A model generated the notes under the pieces. The model saw nothing but the letters and a program-made list of their open reading frames with translations. It was not told where the DNA came from and searched no databases. The position numbers and the translations under genes are program-made. From positions 124,001-188,000 of the forward strand of contig NZ_JANDBD010000002.1 in NCBI RefSeq assembly GCF_024320865.1: a stretch of DNA of 64,000 bases, read 5' to 3'. Shown here one piece after another: positions 48,495-57,107 of this stretch. The DNA is from Mycolicibacterium arenosum (GTDB lineage Bacteria; Actinomycetota; Actinomycetes; Mycobacteriales; Mycobacteriaceae). How positions within the stretch are numbered: position 1 is the first letter of the stretch; every line of letters begins with the position of its first letter.

Positions 48495-49574
48495 ATGAGC
48501 GAGGGCAAGAGAGCCGAGCGTGAGGGCACGTCCTACGCATCGGCAGGGGTGGACATCGAAGCCGGCGACCGGGCAGTCGAACTTTTCAAGCCACTCGCCA
48601 AGAAGGCGACCCGACCGGAGGTCAGGGGTGGCCTCGGCGGCTTCGCGGGGCTGTTCGCCCTGCGCGGCGGATACCGCGAACCGCTGCTGGCCTCCTCAAC
48701 CGACGGGGTCGGCACGAAGCTGGCGATCGCCCAGGCGATGGACAAGCACGACACCGTCGGACTCGATCTCGTCGCCATGGTGGTCGACGACCTGGTGGTG
48801 TGCGGCGCCGAGCCGCTGTTTCTGCAGGACTACATCGCCGTGGGCCGCACGGTGCCCGAACGCGTCGCACAGATCGTCTCGGGCATCGCCGACGGCTGCG
48901 TGCAGGCGGGCTGCGCCCTCTTGGGCGGCGAAACCGCGGAACACCCCGGCCTGATGGGGCCCGATCACTACGACATCTCCGCGACCGGCGTCGGCGTGGT
49001 CGAGGCGGACGACGTGCTGGGCCCCGAGCGGGTCAAGCCCGGCGACGTGATCATCGCCATGGCGTCGACCGGCTTGCACTCCAACGGCTACTCGCTGGCG
49101 CGCAAGGTACTGCTCGAGATCGACCGCGGTAATCTCGCGGGCCACGTCGAGGAGTTCGGCCGCACGCTGGGTGAGGAGCTGTTGGAGCCCACCCGCATTT
49201 ACGCGAAGGACTGCCTGGCGCTGGCCGCCGAGACGCAGGTGCGCACCTTCTGCCACGTCACCGGCGGCGGCCTCGCGGGCAACCTCGAGCGCGTCGTCCC
49301 GAATGGGTTGTGCGCCGAGATGGATCGCGGAACATGGACGCCCGCACCGGTTTTCGGCATGATCGCACAACGCGGCAAAATCGAACGCGCCGAGATGGAG
49401 AAGACGTTCAACATGGGTGTCGGAATGGTCGCCGTGGTCGCCCCCGAGGACACCGACCGCGCACTGGCCATACTCACGGCCCGGCACCTCGACTGCTGGA
49501 CGCTCGGCACGGTGGCCAAGAGCAAGAAGGGTGAGCCGAGGACGCAGCTAGTGGGACAGCACCCGAGATTCTGA
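48495..49574 (+). CDS. purM: AIR synthetase (phosphoribosylformylglycinamidine cyclo-ligase)
   Basis: 359 aa from ATG 48495. It closes the imidazole ring of FGAM with ATP. SYASAGVDIEAGDRAVELFK is the N-terminus, STDGVGTKLAIA and GCALLGGETAEHPGLM the nucleotide-binding signatures, and GDVIIAMASTGLHSNGYSLAR the conserved centre. TACCCT (48481-48486) lies 8 nt before the ATG. The frame is open upstream, but only antisense to the cupin gene. Matches Rv0809. Confidence 0.97.
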   Translation: MSEGKRAEREGTSYASAGVDIEAGDRAVELFKPLAKKATRPEVRGGLGGFAGLFALRGGYREPLLASSTDGVGTKLAIAQAMDKHDTVGLDLVAMVVDDLVVCGAEPLFLQDYIAVGRTVPERVAQIVSGIADGCVQAGCALLGGETAEHPGLMGPDHYDISATGVGVVEADDVLGPERVKPGDVIIAMASTGLHSNGYSLARKVLLEIDRGNLAGHVEEFGRTLGEELLEPTRIYAKDCLALAAETQVRTFCHVTGGGLAGNLERVVPNGLCAEMDRGTWTPAPVFGMIAQRGKIERAEMEKTFNMGVGMVAVVAPEDTDRALAILTARHLDCWTLGTVAKSKKGEPRTQLVGQHPRF

Positions 49575-49603
49575 GCGGACCGCCGGACGGGCGGCCATCG
49601 AAC

Positions 49604-49783
49604 TCAGCGGCGCCAATCGTCCTCGTCGAGGGGATCCTCGGGCTCGTCGGCTACCCGACTCCCGTACGGATCACTCGGGTGTGCCAGCTCGCGCTGCAAC
49701 TGAGTGAAGTCGGTCTGCGGTGAGCTGTACTTGAGCTCACGAGCGACCTTAGTCTGCTTCGCCTTTGCCCGGCCGCGGCCCAT
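49604..49783 (-). CDS. DUF3073 small protein (Rv0810c-like)
   Basis: 59 aa, MGRGRAKAKQTKVARELKY at the start and EDPLDEDDWRR at the end. The basic N-terminus and acidic C-terminus are typical of DUF3073, a family present in most actinobacteria. Too short for the usual gene-length cut-off but convincing by its conserved opening and its position beside purM. Function unknown; nucleic-acid binding is possible. The DNA just before the ATG is GGGGGACCCCC (49784-49794), so the ribosome site lies in a GC-rich palindrome. Confidence 0.88.
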   Translation of the reverse strand: MGRGRAKAKQTKVARELKYSSPQTDFTQLQRELAHPSDPYGSRVADEPEDPLDEDDWRR

Positions 49784-49922
49784 GGGGGACCCCCTCGCGC
49801 AATAACGGAGCGGCCCGATTACCGAGCGGCTCCGATCTGAGTGTGTTTATCGTCCTGACAACACCTTACCGTGCGTCGTGGAGTCGCGCTGGCAGGCCCA
49901 CCAGTGAGCGCGGCCCCGGCGC

Positions 49923-51002
49923 TCAGCGGCGGACGTTGCGCAGCTGCTGAATCGCGATCCGCCCCGCACCCACGACGTCGGCGGGCGGCAGCGTGTCGGC
50001 GTCGATGACGGCCGCGACCGCGCTCTCGCCACCCGTGAGCAACGGGGTGTCCGCGGGGAGTCCGCGCTTGAGCAGTGCCAGCGCGATGGGGCCGAAATCG
50101 ACGTGGTCGACCACGGTGCCGAGACGACCCACGGGCTTGCCGTCGGACAGCACCGGGTCGCCGGTCGCTGGTCGGTCGGCGGATCCGTCGAGATGCAGGA
50201 GTGCCAGCATGCGGGGCGGTTTGCCCACGTTGTGGACGCGGGCCACGGTCTCCTGGCCGCGATAGCACCCCTTGTTCAGATGCACCGCTCCCTCGCCAGG
50301 GCCGCCGATCCAGCCGACCTCGTGGGGGATGGTGCGGTCGTCGGTATCGAGACCGAGGCGCGGCTGCAGGGCGACCACCCGGTGCGCCTCGTAGGCCCAC
50401 ACGCCGGCGGGGCGAGCGCCGGCGGCGACGAGGCGCTGACGGATGTCCTCGGCGTTCGCCGCGGGCGTAACGACGTCGACCTCACCCGCGCCGAGCGTGC
50501 GCACGAAACCGCCGCCGCTGAGTGGGGTGGCACTCCACGGTGCCGGTGGTGTGATTCCGAGCACCGCGGGCACGACCTCGGCCGCGGCGGGTCCGAGCAG
50601 AGTCAGCACCTTGAGGTCCGAGACCTCGACTTTGACATCGGCTCGGAACACCATCTTGGTCAGGTAGGCCCGCAGCGGCTCGACGCGCGACGCCTCGGTA
50701 TCGAGCACGGTGACGCCGTCGAGCTGCGTCTGGAACCAGTGATCCTCGACGCGGCCCTGACCGTCGAGGTTCAGATTCTCGGTGACCGCGCCGTCGGGCA
50801 GCTCGCTGACGTGCTGGCTGGAGATGGTGTGCAGCCAGCTGCGGCGGTCGGCCCCGGTGAGGGTCAGGACGGCGCGGTGCGAGCGGTCGACGACCACGAC
50901 GCCGTCGGCTGCGGTGCGCTGCTCGCCGAGGGGATCGCCGTAGTGCCACACGGCTCCCGCGTCGGGGCCGGTCGCTGGCGCTGGTACCGGAGCTGGAGTC
51001 AT
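49923..51002 (-). CDS. ygfZ: Folate-binding protein YgfZ (iron-sulfur cluster maintenance)
   Basis: 359 aa, GcvT-like fold. The KGCYRGQE motif is present in HLNKGCYRGQETVARVHNVGK, the diagnostic YgfZ signature with its functional Cys. YgfZ/IBA57 proteins help build or repair certain [4Fe-4S] enzymes. The start is an ATG at 51002, 43 bp from the divergent aminotransferase. Matches Rv0811c. No signal peptide; cytoplasmic. Confidence 0.92.
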   Translation of the reverse strand: MTPAPVPAPATGPDAGAVWHYGDPLGEQRTAADGVVVVDRSHRAVLTLTGADRRSWLHTISSQHVSELPDGAVTENLNLDGQGRVEDHWFQTQLDGVTVLDTEASRVEPLRAYLTKMVFRADVKVEVSDLKVLTLLGPAAAEVVPAVLGITPPAPWSATPLSGGGFVRTLGAGEVDVVTPAANAEDIRQRLVAAGARPAGVWAYEAHRVVALQPRLGLDTDDRTIPHEVGWIGGPGEGAVHLNKGCYRGQETVARVHNVGKPPRMLALLHLDGSADRPATGDPVLSDGKPVGRLGTVVDHVDFGPIALALLKRGLPADTPLLTGGESAVAAVIDADTLPPADVVGAGRIAIQQLRNVRR

Positions 51003-51045
51003 GGTCCAACTCTACGGAGCGGACCGGCGGATACGATTCGGCCCC

Positions 51046-51861
51046 ATGGCTCCACGACCCGAGCTCGTCGTGACGCTCGACGGCCGGGTGCACGGCGCCG
51101 ACGCCGCGCTGGTGCGCACCGACGACCCGCTCTTCAGCCGGGGTGACGGCGTGTTCGAGACGCTGCTGCTGCGCGCGGGTGCGCCGTGCCTTCTCGACGC
51201 GCACCTGCGCCGCCTGGGGGAGTCGGCGGCCCTCGTCGGATTGCCGGCACCGGAGACGTCGGCCTGGCGCCGGGCCGTCGATCTGGCCGTCGACACGTGG
51301 GGCGATGACGAGGGCGTGCTTCGGATGGTGCACGGACGCGGCACGGCGTTCGTGGTCGCGTCGCCGCTGCCGGAGCGGGTGCTCGTCGCCCGCCGCGACG
51401 GAGTCGCCGCGATCACTCTGCCGCGGCGACTCGTCGACGGACCGTGGTCGCCGGTGCGCGCGAAGTCGTCGTCGTACGCCGCCAACGCCGCGGCGCTTCG
51501 ACAGGCGGTCCGGTCGGGAGCCGACGACGCGGTGTTCGTCGACGCGCAGGGCGTCGTGCTCGAGGGGCCGCGGTCGGCGGTCGTGATCGAGTCGGACGGC
51601 GCCCTGGTGACTGCGTCGACCGACCTGCCGATCCTGGCCGGAACCACCGTCACCGCGTTGTTCGACGTTGCTCGACAGCGCGGCGTCGAGTGCAGGCACC
51701 AGGTGTTCGGAGTCGGCGAACTACTTGCCGCTCAGGCGGTTTGGCTGCTGTCGGCGATCACGCTCGCCGTTCGCGTGCACACGCTCGACGGCAACCCGTT
51801 GGATACCGGGATGGCGCGTCTGGACGTGCCGGGTCTGGTGGACGTCGCCGTCGCGGGCTAG
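51046..51861 (+). CDS. Class IV aminotransferase / aminodeoxychorismate lyase-like protein
   Basis: 271 aa from ATG 51046, chosen because TACGAT (51032-51037) lies 8 nt upstream; the in-frame ATG at 51001 overlaps the divergent gene. PLFSRGDGVFETLLLRAG is the class IV opening, VRAKSSSYAANAAALRQA carries the PLP lysine, and VLEGPRSAVVIESDGALVT the phosphate-binding strand. Matches Rv0812. PabC (pterin/folate) or branched-chain aminotransferase activity are both possible; the pairing with folate-binding YgfZ favours PabC. Confidence 0.88.
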   Translation: MAPRPELVVTLDGRVHGADAALVRTDDPLFSRGDGVFETLLLRAGAPCLLDAHLRRLGESAALVGLPAPETSAWRRAVDLAVDTWGDDEGVLRMVHGRGTAFVVASPLPERVLVARRDGVAAITLPRRLVDGPWSPVRAKSSSYAANAAALRQAVRSGADDAVFVDAQGVVLEGPRSAVVIESDGALVTASTDLPILAGTTVTALFDVARQRGVECRHQVFGVGELLAAQAVWLLSAITLAVRVHTLDGNPLDTGMARLDVPGLVDVAVAG

Positions 51862-51899
51862 TTGACATCGGGGCTGGTCCGACCCCTTAGGGTGGGGAC

Positions 51900-53081
51900 G
51901 TGCGTCGCCCGTTGAGCGTTCTCCTTACCGTCGTCCTGTCCGCGGTTGCGTTGGTTCTTGCGCCCATTTCCGTTGCGGCCGTGCCGAATTGGTCGGAATT
52001 GGATGCGACGGCGTACGCCGGACCGATCAGCGGTGGAGGAGCGCTGATCGAGTCGGTCCCGCTCGATCCCGCCGTCAGCCTGCCGGCAGCCAGCGCCGCG
52101 TACCGGATCCTCTACGCGACGACGAACGCCCACGATCGGCCCGCGGTCAGCACCGCGGCGCTGTTCCTGCCCGTCGGTGCACCACCCGACGGTGGCTGGC
52201 CGGTGGTGGCCTGGGCGCACGGGACCGTCGGTCTCGGCGACGACTGCACGCCGTCGGCGCTGCCGCGCAGCGATCGCGACGTCGAGTACCTCGACCACTG
52301 GCTGGAACAGGGTTACGCCGTGGTCGCGAGTGACTACGTGGGACTCGGGACGCCGGGGCTCATGAGCTACCTCGACACGGTGTCGACGGCCCACTCGATT
52401 GTCGACTCGGTGGTCGCCGGGCACGCCACCGGCCTGCCGCTGTCACCGAAGTGGGCGGTGATCGGGCAGTCCCAGGGCGGCGCGGGCGCACTCGGAACAG
52501 CGCGCTACGCCACTGAATTCAGCGCGGGCAGCGGACTCGACTATCGCGGAGCGATCGCTACGGGAACGCCCGCGTTCATCGAGGAGATCGTGGCGACGGC
52601 CGGACCCGACCTGGTCGTACCGCCCGAGCTCGGCCCTATCGCCAACGCGTATGCGGCGTACATTCTGGCGGCGTTCTCCGACGTCAGGTCGGATCTGAAC
52701 GTGGACAGCGTCCTCACCCCGGTCGGGCGCAACGCGGCCGTCCTCGCCGAGACGGCGTGCACCCGCGATCTCGCAGACGCCCTCGCGCAATGGCGCCCGA
52801 ACGACTTCTTCGCGGCCCCCCTCGCCTCACTGTCCGGTGTCGAACAGGCTCTCGCGGACTACATGGGCATCCCGACGTCCGGATACGACAGGCCGATCTT
52901 CCTCGGTGTCGGACTGCAGGACCGCGATGTGCCGCCGTCATCGTCGTTCCGCTTGAACGATGCACTGGTGGCCGCGGGGCAGCCCGTCGAGCTCCACGTC
53001 TATCCCGACGACGACCACAGCAGCGCGGTGCTCGCCTCGATGCCGGACTCGACGCCGTTCCTCCAGCGTTTGATGTCCTGA
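51900..53081 (+). CDS. Secreted lipase/alpha-beta hydrolase (LIP family)
   Basis: 393 aa from GTG 51900. A signal peptide at about 1-27 (SVLLTVVLSAVALVLAPISVAA) indicates export. WPVVAWAHGTVGLGDDC is the oxyanion loop, WAVIGQSQGGAGALGTA the nucleophile elbow (GQSQG), GLQDRDVPPSSS a likely Asp, and DDDHSSAV the His, as in the secretory lipase (PF03583-type) family. Probably hydrolyses acylglycerols or wall esters. TTGACA (51862-51867) and TAGGGT (51888-51893) lie upstream, the latter 6 nt before the start. Confidence 0.9.
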   Translation: MRRPLSVLLTVVLSAVALVLAPISVAAVPNWSELDATAYAGPISGGGALIESVPLDPAVSLPAASAAYRILYATTNAHDRPAVSTAALFLPVGAPPDGGWPVVAWAHGTVGLGDDCTPSALPRSDRDVEYLDHWLEQGYAVVASDYVGLGTPGLMSYLDTVSTAHSIVDSVVAGHATGLPLSPKWAVIGQSQGGAGALGTARYATEFSAGSGLDYRGAIATGTPAFIEEIVATAGPDLVVPPELGPIANAYAAYILAAFSDVRSDLNVDSVLTPVGRNAAVLAETACTRDLADALAQWRPNDFFAAPLASLSGVEQALADYMGIPTSGYDRPIFLGVGLQDRDVPPSSSFRLNDALVAAGQPVELHVYPDDDHSSAVLASMPDSTPFLQRLMS

Positions 53082-53111
53082 CCAGGATTGTTTCCCCACC
53101 GCGAAAAACGG

Positions 53112-53140
53112 TTGTCGGAGTGGGCCTTCGGGCGTACCTT
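53112..53140 (+). promoter_or_regulatory. Promoter-like TTGTCG-N17-TACCTT
   Basis: A -35-like TTGTCG (53112-53117), exact 17-bp spacer, and TACCTT (53135-53140). It lies between the lipase stop and a region with strong RNA structure, and no recognisable coding gene follows on this strand. Confidence 0.5.
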
Positions 53141-53146
53141 CGTTTT

Positions 53147-53330
53147 TACACAGGGAAGGAGGTGGTCCGAGAAATTGAGTGACTTATGGACATGTGAGGT
53201 GGCTGCCCGCTAGCAGCACCGGGGTTTTGCTGTACGTGCGAATCCCGCGCGCGCTGGCGAATTCCCCGCAGCCACCCGGCCCCCGAGCCCCTTGGTTTGT
53301 CCGACCAGGATCAACGGCTCGGGGGCCGCT
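53147..53330 (+). ncRNA. Candidate structured RNA or leader transcript
   Basis: The interval between the lipase and the converging DUF6777 gene has no convincing ORF but many RNA features: an almost complete anti-16S stretch GGAAGGAGGTGGTCC (53154-53168) followed only by stop-interrupted frames (a three-codon ATG ORF, MDM, at 53186-53197), then GGTGGCTGC (53198-53206) paired perfectly with GCAGCCACC (53268-53276), an internal CAGCA/TGCTG hairpin, and a 13-bp terminator-like stem at the end. It starts after a good promoter. Family not recognised. Confidence 0.4.
53277..53328. terminator. 13-bp perfect inverted repeat, likely bidirectional terminator
   Basis: CGGCCCCCGAGCC (53277-53289) pairs exactly with GGCTCGGGGGCCG (53316-53328) around a 26-nt loop that itself has a CCTTGGT/ACCAGG pairing. 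It lies 18 nt past the stop of the minus-strand gene and at the end of the candidate plus-strand RNA. Confidence 0.6.
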
Positions 53331-53346
53331 CCATGTTCGGGGTGGC

Positions 53347-54655
53347 TCAGCGCGGTTGTTCGAACGTCGGTTCCGGCACGTAGGGGGTCGTAACCGGTGG
53401 CACGTAAGTCGGCGCCGGTTCCGGTGTGTAGGTCGGCGTGAGCCGCGGTGCGTAGGTCGGCTCCGGTTCCGGTGTGTACGTCGGCGTGGGTTCCGGTGTG
53501 TAGGTCGGCGTCGGTTCCGGTGTGTAGCTCTCCGTGGGCCGCGGATCGTGGGTGGGCATCGGCGTGGAGCTGTCCGTGGGCCGCGGATCGTGCGTGGGCA
53601 CCGGCGTGGAGTTGCGCGTGGGTTGTGGCGCATAGGTAGGCGCCGGGGCGACGGGCGTTCGAGTGGTGGCCACCACAGGCGGCGGCGGCGTCGTCGGCGA
53701 CGTACCAGGCTGCGCGACCGCGACGTCCACCATCGGCCATCCGGGGTTGCGGCCGTAGAACCCCGGCGTCGGCCCCGTCAGCTGCCACAACACGAACCGT
53801 TCGACCGGGGCGGGGGCCGCCGTGATCACGACGAGCTTGTCGGCGGCGAACTGCGCCCACCTCTCTCCCACGTACGCCGGCGCCCGCCCGGTGATCGCGA
53901 CCGGCTCTCTCAGCGGGTTGCCGCATTCGCATCGCCCGCGGGACGCCTTCCGCATCGACCATCACTGCGGTTCCCTCCTGGAGCACCGACTGCAGCACGG
54001 TGGCGCGGCCGTCCTTGAACCCGTGGTTGGTAACCCGGGTGTCCGTCCGCAGCAGCACCGGCGTCAGCGCCCGCACGTAGTCCGGGATCTGTTCGGGAGT
54101 GATCCCGTGGACACCCGCCCACGCGCGACCCTTGTCCGGATTCTCGGCCAGGAACCTGATCAGCAGTTCGGGATCGCACGTCGTCATGTCGCGGGTCCCG
54201 CCATAGAGACCGGGTAGGTCGCCGTTGGCCGTGCGCACCGAGGTGGTCGGCGTCGCTGCGGGCGTGTCCGCCGGGGTGGTCGGTGCCGGGGCGAACGTCT
54301 TGTTGCCGGGAGCGGGCGACGCCGGACCGAGCGGATCGGTGCCGGGGTCGGTCACCGGCGGCTGCGGTTTGGACACCGGCGGCGTGAACGGGTCCCGCCC
54401 CGTGCTCGCTACCGGTTCGAGGAAGACCTCACCGCCGGATTGCTGCTGTGCCTCGTCCGCGGGCTCCCCGATGCCGATGAAGAACATGGCGACGACGGCG
54501 ACGATCGTAATCGCGACGATGCCCGTGAAGAGCCCCCAGAACCGAGGATTCCGCCAGGACGACCCGCTGGGCGCCTGCTGGTGTTGTTGACCGAACCGGT
54601 CGATCCGCCGGGTCTCGTCACCGTCGCCATACGGCGGTGGCCACCGATCGTCCAC
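53347..54655 (-). pseudogene. DUF6777-like proline-rich membrane protein, frameshifted
   Basis: The N-terminal part from 54655 has a cytoplasmic head, one membrane helix (FWGLFTGIVAITIVAVVAMFFIGIG) and a Pro/Thr linker, then a folded domain (GLYGGTRDMTTCDPELLIRFLAENPDKGRAWAG). At about 53946 the sensible sequence moves by one base: the conserved RCECGNPLREPVAITG continues in another frame to 53347. A +1 G in a GGG run or a 2-nt loss explains it. The tail is tandem TYTPEPTP and THDPRPT repeats. Reunited, it would be about 435 aa. Frameshift, sequencing error or slippage are all possible. Confidence 0.7.
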
Positions 54656-54838
54656 CGTGGTCCCCCCGTCTCACGCGCCAGGAGTAGGCGCGTCGGCCCC
54701 AATGGGTGTCGGGCCAAGATAACCCACCCACTAACACCGTGACCTGCGAAACCCCTGGCCCGATACGCGACGAGCGTGAAGAAATGTACGAAGTTCGCGC
54801 GGAAAGTCGCGCTCACCTTCACGTTCGGATCGTGGCCT

Positions 54839-55087
54839 TTAAGACGGGCCTGGCGCCTTGTCCGCGCACGCCTGCGACGCCTTCGCCCACGTCTCCTCAT
54901 CCACGCCCGCGGGGGCGCCCGGACCCATCGGCGGCGTCGTCACGCCGTGCTCGGCCAGACACGCGGCGTACCCGCCGTGGTGGCCGGCGGGGGAGGGCTC
55001 GGTCTCCGGCGCGGGTGCGTCGGATGACCCGCACGCGCTCAGCAGTCCCGCCGCGGCGACGGCCGCGGTCAGCAGTCGTATCCGCAC
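54839..55087 (-). CDS. Small lipoprotein
   Basis: 82 aa from GTG 55087, overlapping the stop of the upstream nitrobindin-like gene by one base. The signal peptide has a lipobox LSAC at about 16-19 (LLTAAVAAAGLLSACGSS), so it is lipid-anchored outside the membrane. After a Pro/Glu-rich linker come YAACLAEHGV and DEETWAKASQACAD, a pair of Cys typical of small actinobacterial lipoproteins. Function unknown. The 183-nt stretch downstream to 54656 has a nested inverted repeat (CGTGAAG/CTTCACG around GCGCG/CGCGC) but no gene. Confidence 0.82.
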   Translation of the reverse strand: MRIRLLTAAVAAAGLLSACGSSDAPAPETEPSPAGHHGGYAACLAEHGVTTPPMGPGAPAGVDEETWAKASQACADKAPGPS

Positions 55088-55752
55088 TAGCCGACGAACC
55101 TCGCGAGGCGGGCGGACAGATGCGGCACCAGGCCACCGTCGGCGTCGACGCGCTCTTCGACGTAGGCGAGGTCGCCGCCGTCGACGATGCCGTACAGGCG
55201 CTTCGCCCCGCCCACCAACGCGCCCGACTTGCTGCGCGCCAGCGCGTCGGTGGCGAGTTCCCACGACGACAGGTTCAGCGGGTGCCCGTAGAAGAGTTCG
55301 ACGTATCCGCTGGAGTGTGCGAGCAGGAGTTCGATGGCCTGCGTCTCGCCGGGGTCGGCGGGGTCGTTGACGAACCGCCAGAAGCCCGTCTCGCGGAGTC
55401 CGGGGCCCTCGTGTTCACCCGACTCGGACAGCCGCCAGGAGCGCGCTTCCCAGTTGAGGTAGTCGCCACCGTCGTGGGACACGATGATCTGCTGGCCGAA
55501 CCGGTAGTCGCCGTGACTGCCGCGGCCCTCGCCCTCGCCGCGCCACACACCGACGAGCGGGAGCAGGGCGAGCAGCGAATCACTGAGGCTGACGCCGTCC
55601 CGCAGATTGGCCGTATCGGCCGGCGTCGGAAGGTCGTCGAACGTGGGGAGGTTGCGCACCGCCGTTTCCCTGGCGCGTTCCGCAGCAGCGGCCAACGCCT
55701 CGTCGCCGGATCCGGGGACGGTCGGGGGCGGTGTGTCGTCCTCGGCCGTCAC
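55087..55752 (-). CDS. Nitrobindin-like heme-binding beta-barrel protein (Rv0813c-like)
   Basis: 221 aa from GTG 55752. After an N-terminal helical part, [16 protein letters not shown] gives the GxWxGxG strand of the FABP-like/THAP4-type barrel; [25 protein letters not shown] and GFWRFVNDP are conserved. Relatives such as Rv2717c bind heme and react with nitric oxide or peroxynitrite; heme binding here is likely but unproven. The start overlaps the stop of a 32-aa membrane peptide (GTGA), indicating coupling. Confidence 0.88.
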   Translation of the reverse strand: MTAEDDTPPPTVPGSGDEALAAAAERARETAVRNLPTFDDLPTPADTANLRDGVSLSDSLLALLPLVGVWRGEGEGRGSHGDYRFGQQIIVSHDGGDYLNWEARSWRLSESGEHEGPGLRETGFWRFVNDPADPGETQAIELLLAHSSGYVELFYGHPLNLSSWELATDALARSKSGALVGGAKRLYGIVDGGDLAYVEERVDADGGLVPHLSARLARFVG

Positions 55753-55847
55753 TGGTCGTCGGTGACGAGCCGGTACACCGCGTACAGCGCGAACCAGGTG
55801 ATGACGACCACCGCCGCGACAAGCAGGAGTTCGAAGAAGAGCACCAC
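55749..55847 (-). CDS. 32-aa single-pass membrane peptide upstream of nitrobindin-like gene
   Basis: Too short for normal gene prediction. From GTG 55847 it reads a short hydrophobic helix ([20 protein letters not shown]) followed by [17 protein letters not shown] (minus strand, 55855-55860) lies 7 nt before the start, exactly the leaderless spacing, and the stop overlaps the next gene in GTGA. Promoter, frame and coupling support a real gene. Function unknown; it may sit in the cytoplasmic membrane. Confidence 0.72.
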   Translation of the reverse strand: MVLFFELLLVAAVVVITWFALYAVYRLVTDDQ

Positions 55848-55933
55848 GCCGAGAAGTCTAGTTCCTCGGGTCTACCCAACCGAACCGCGGGCGTGCGGGA
55901 AATCTCACTCGCGCACGCCCGCGGACGACGGTT

Positions 55934-56236
55934 CTAGGCGACCTTGACGTCGATCTCGTGGATGCCGGCGCCCGACGGCGCGACGACGGCGTCGCCGTTG
56001 CCGACCTTCGACAGGGCGCGCAGCGTCCAGGTGCCGGGGGCGGCGAAGAAGCGGAAGTCACCGGTGGCCGAGGCGACGACCTCAGCGGTGAACTCGTCCG
56101 ACGAGTCCAGCAGCCGGACGAACGCGCCGCCGACCGTCTGGCCGGAGCCGTCGACGACACGGCCCGTGATGACCGTCTCCTTCTCCAGATCGACACCTGC
56201 GGGCAGGGTCACGCCTTGCTTGGGTGCAGAGCACAT
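55934..56236 (-). CDS. sseC: SseC family protein (DUF1416), sulfur metabolism
   Basis: 100 aa from ATG 56236, one base after the cysA stop. MCSAPKQGVTLPAGVDLEKE, GRVVDGSGQTVGGAFVRLLD, FRFFAAPGTWTLRAL and SGAGIHEIDVKV match M. tuberculosis SseC1/SseC2 (Rv3118/Rv0814c). It is a small beta-sandwich with an N-terminal Cys. Always paired with a CysA-type rhodanese, so it probably helps sulfur transfer or assembly. Last gene of the operon. Confidence 0.92.
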   Translation of the reverse strand: MCSAPKQGVTLPAGVDLEKETVITGRVVDGSGQTVGGAFVRLLDSSDEFTAEVVASATGDFRFFAAPGTWTLRALSKVGNGDAVVAPSGAGIHEIDVKVA

Positions 56237-56237
56237 A

Positions 56238-57071
56238 TCAACTTCCCAACTCAATCGGGGCTCCCACCAGGGAACCGTATTCCGTCCAACTACCGTCGTA
56301 GTTCTTGACGTTGTCGTGGCCCAGCAGCTCCTGCAGCACGAACCAGGTGTGCGACGAGCGCTCCCCGATTCGGCAGTAGGCGATGGTGAGCTTGTCGCCG
56401 TTCAGGCCGGCGTCGGCGTACAGCTTGGCGAGTTCCTCGTCGGACTTGAAGGTGCCGTCCTCGTTGGCCGCCTTGCTCCACGGCACGTTGATCGCGCCGG
56501 GGATGTGTCCGGGTCGCTGGCTCTGCTCCTGCGGCAGGTGCGCGGGGGCGAGGATCTTGCCGGAGAACTCGTCGGGGGAGCGCACGTCGACCAGGTTCTT
56601 CTCGCCGATCGCGGCGATGACCTCGTCGCGGAAGGCGCGGATGTCGTTGTTGGGGGCCTTCGCGGAGTACGACGTCGCCGGCCGGTCCTTGACCTCCGTG
56701 GTCAGCGGACGGCCGTCGAGCTCCCACTTCTTGCGTCCGCCGTCGAGCAGCTTGACGTCGTTGTGGCCGTACAGCTTGAAGTACCAGTACGCGTAGGCGG
56801 CGAACCAGTTGTTGTTCCCGCCGTACAGGATCACGGTGTCGTCATTGCCGATTCCCTTGTCCGACAGCAGCTTCGAGAACTGCTGCTGGTCGACGAAATC
56901 GCGCTTGACCTGATCCTGGAGTTCGGTCTTCCAATCCAGCCGGACGGCGCCGGCGATGTGACCGCCCTCGTAGGCGCTGGTGTCCTCGTCGACCTCGACG
57001 AAGACCGTATTGGGAGCGTCGAGGTTGTCCTCAGCCCATTCGGCGCTGACCAGCACGTCGCTGCGAGCCAT
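56238..57071 (-). CDS. cysA: Thiosulfate sulfurtransferase (rhodanese), CysA2/CysA3 type
   Basis: 277 aa, two rhodanese domains. The active-site Cys is in TIAYCRIGERSSHTWF in the C-terminal domain; the N-terminal domain (SAEWAEDNLDAPNTVFVEVDEDTSAYEGGHIAGA) is the inactive partner. It transfers sulfane sulfur from thiosulfate to an acceptor. Matches Rv0815c/Rv3117. It lies in the order DUF4395, cysA, sseC behind a polycysteine leader, so cysteine supply should control it. Confidence 0.95.
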   Translation of the reverse strand: MARSDVLVSAEWAEDNLDAPNTVFVEVDEDTSAYEGGHIAGAVRLDWKTELQDQVKRDFVDQQQFSKLLSDKGIGNDDTVILYGGNNNWFAAYAYWYFKLYGHNDVKLLDGGRKKWELDGRPLTTEVKDRPATSYSAKAPNNDIRAFRDEVIAAIGEKNLVDVRSPDEFSGKILAPAHLPQEQSQRPGHIPGAINVPWSKAANEDGTFKSDEELAKLYADAGLNGDKLTIAYCRIGERSSHTWFVLQELLGHDNVKNYDGSWTEYGSLVGAPIELGS

Positions 57072-57107
57072 TGATGAATTCCTTTCGGGTGCTTTGCTTT
57101 TGAGAGA

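Noticed and set aside
49784..49794. GGGGGACCCCC as a hairpin terminator
   Set aside because: The centre is one base, so no RNA loop can form, and it lies directly before the DUF3073 start codon rather than after a gene.
53179..54018. Plus-strand Arg-rich ORF starting MTYGHVRWLPASS
   Set aside because: Most of it is antisense to the repeat region of the minus-strand gene and has repetitive Arg/Gly composition. Only its first part lies in the candidate RNA region.
53210..54655. A continuous 481-aa protein on the minus strand
   Set aside because: After about residue 237 the sequence is an Arg/Ala/His-rich out-of-frame translation of Pro/Thr repeats; the sensible protein continues in another frame.
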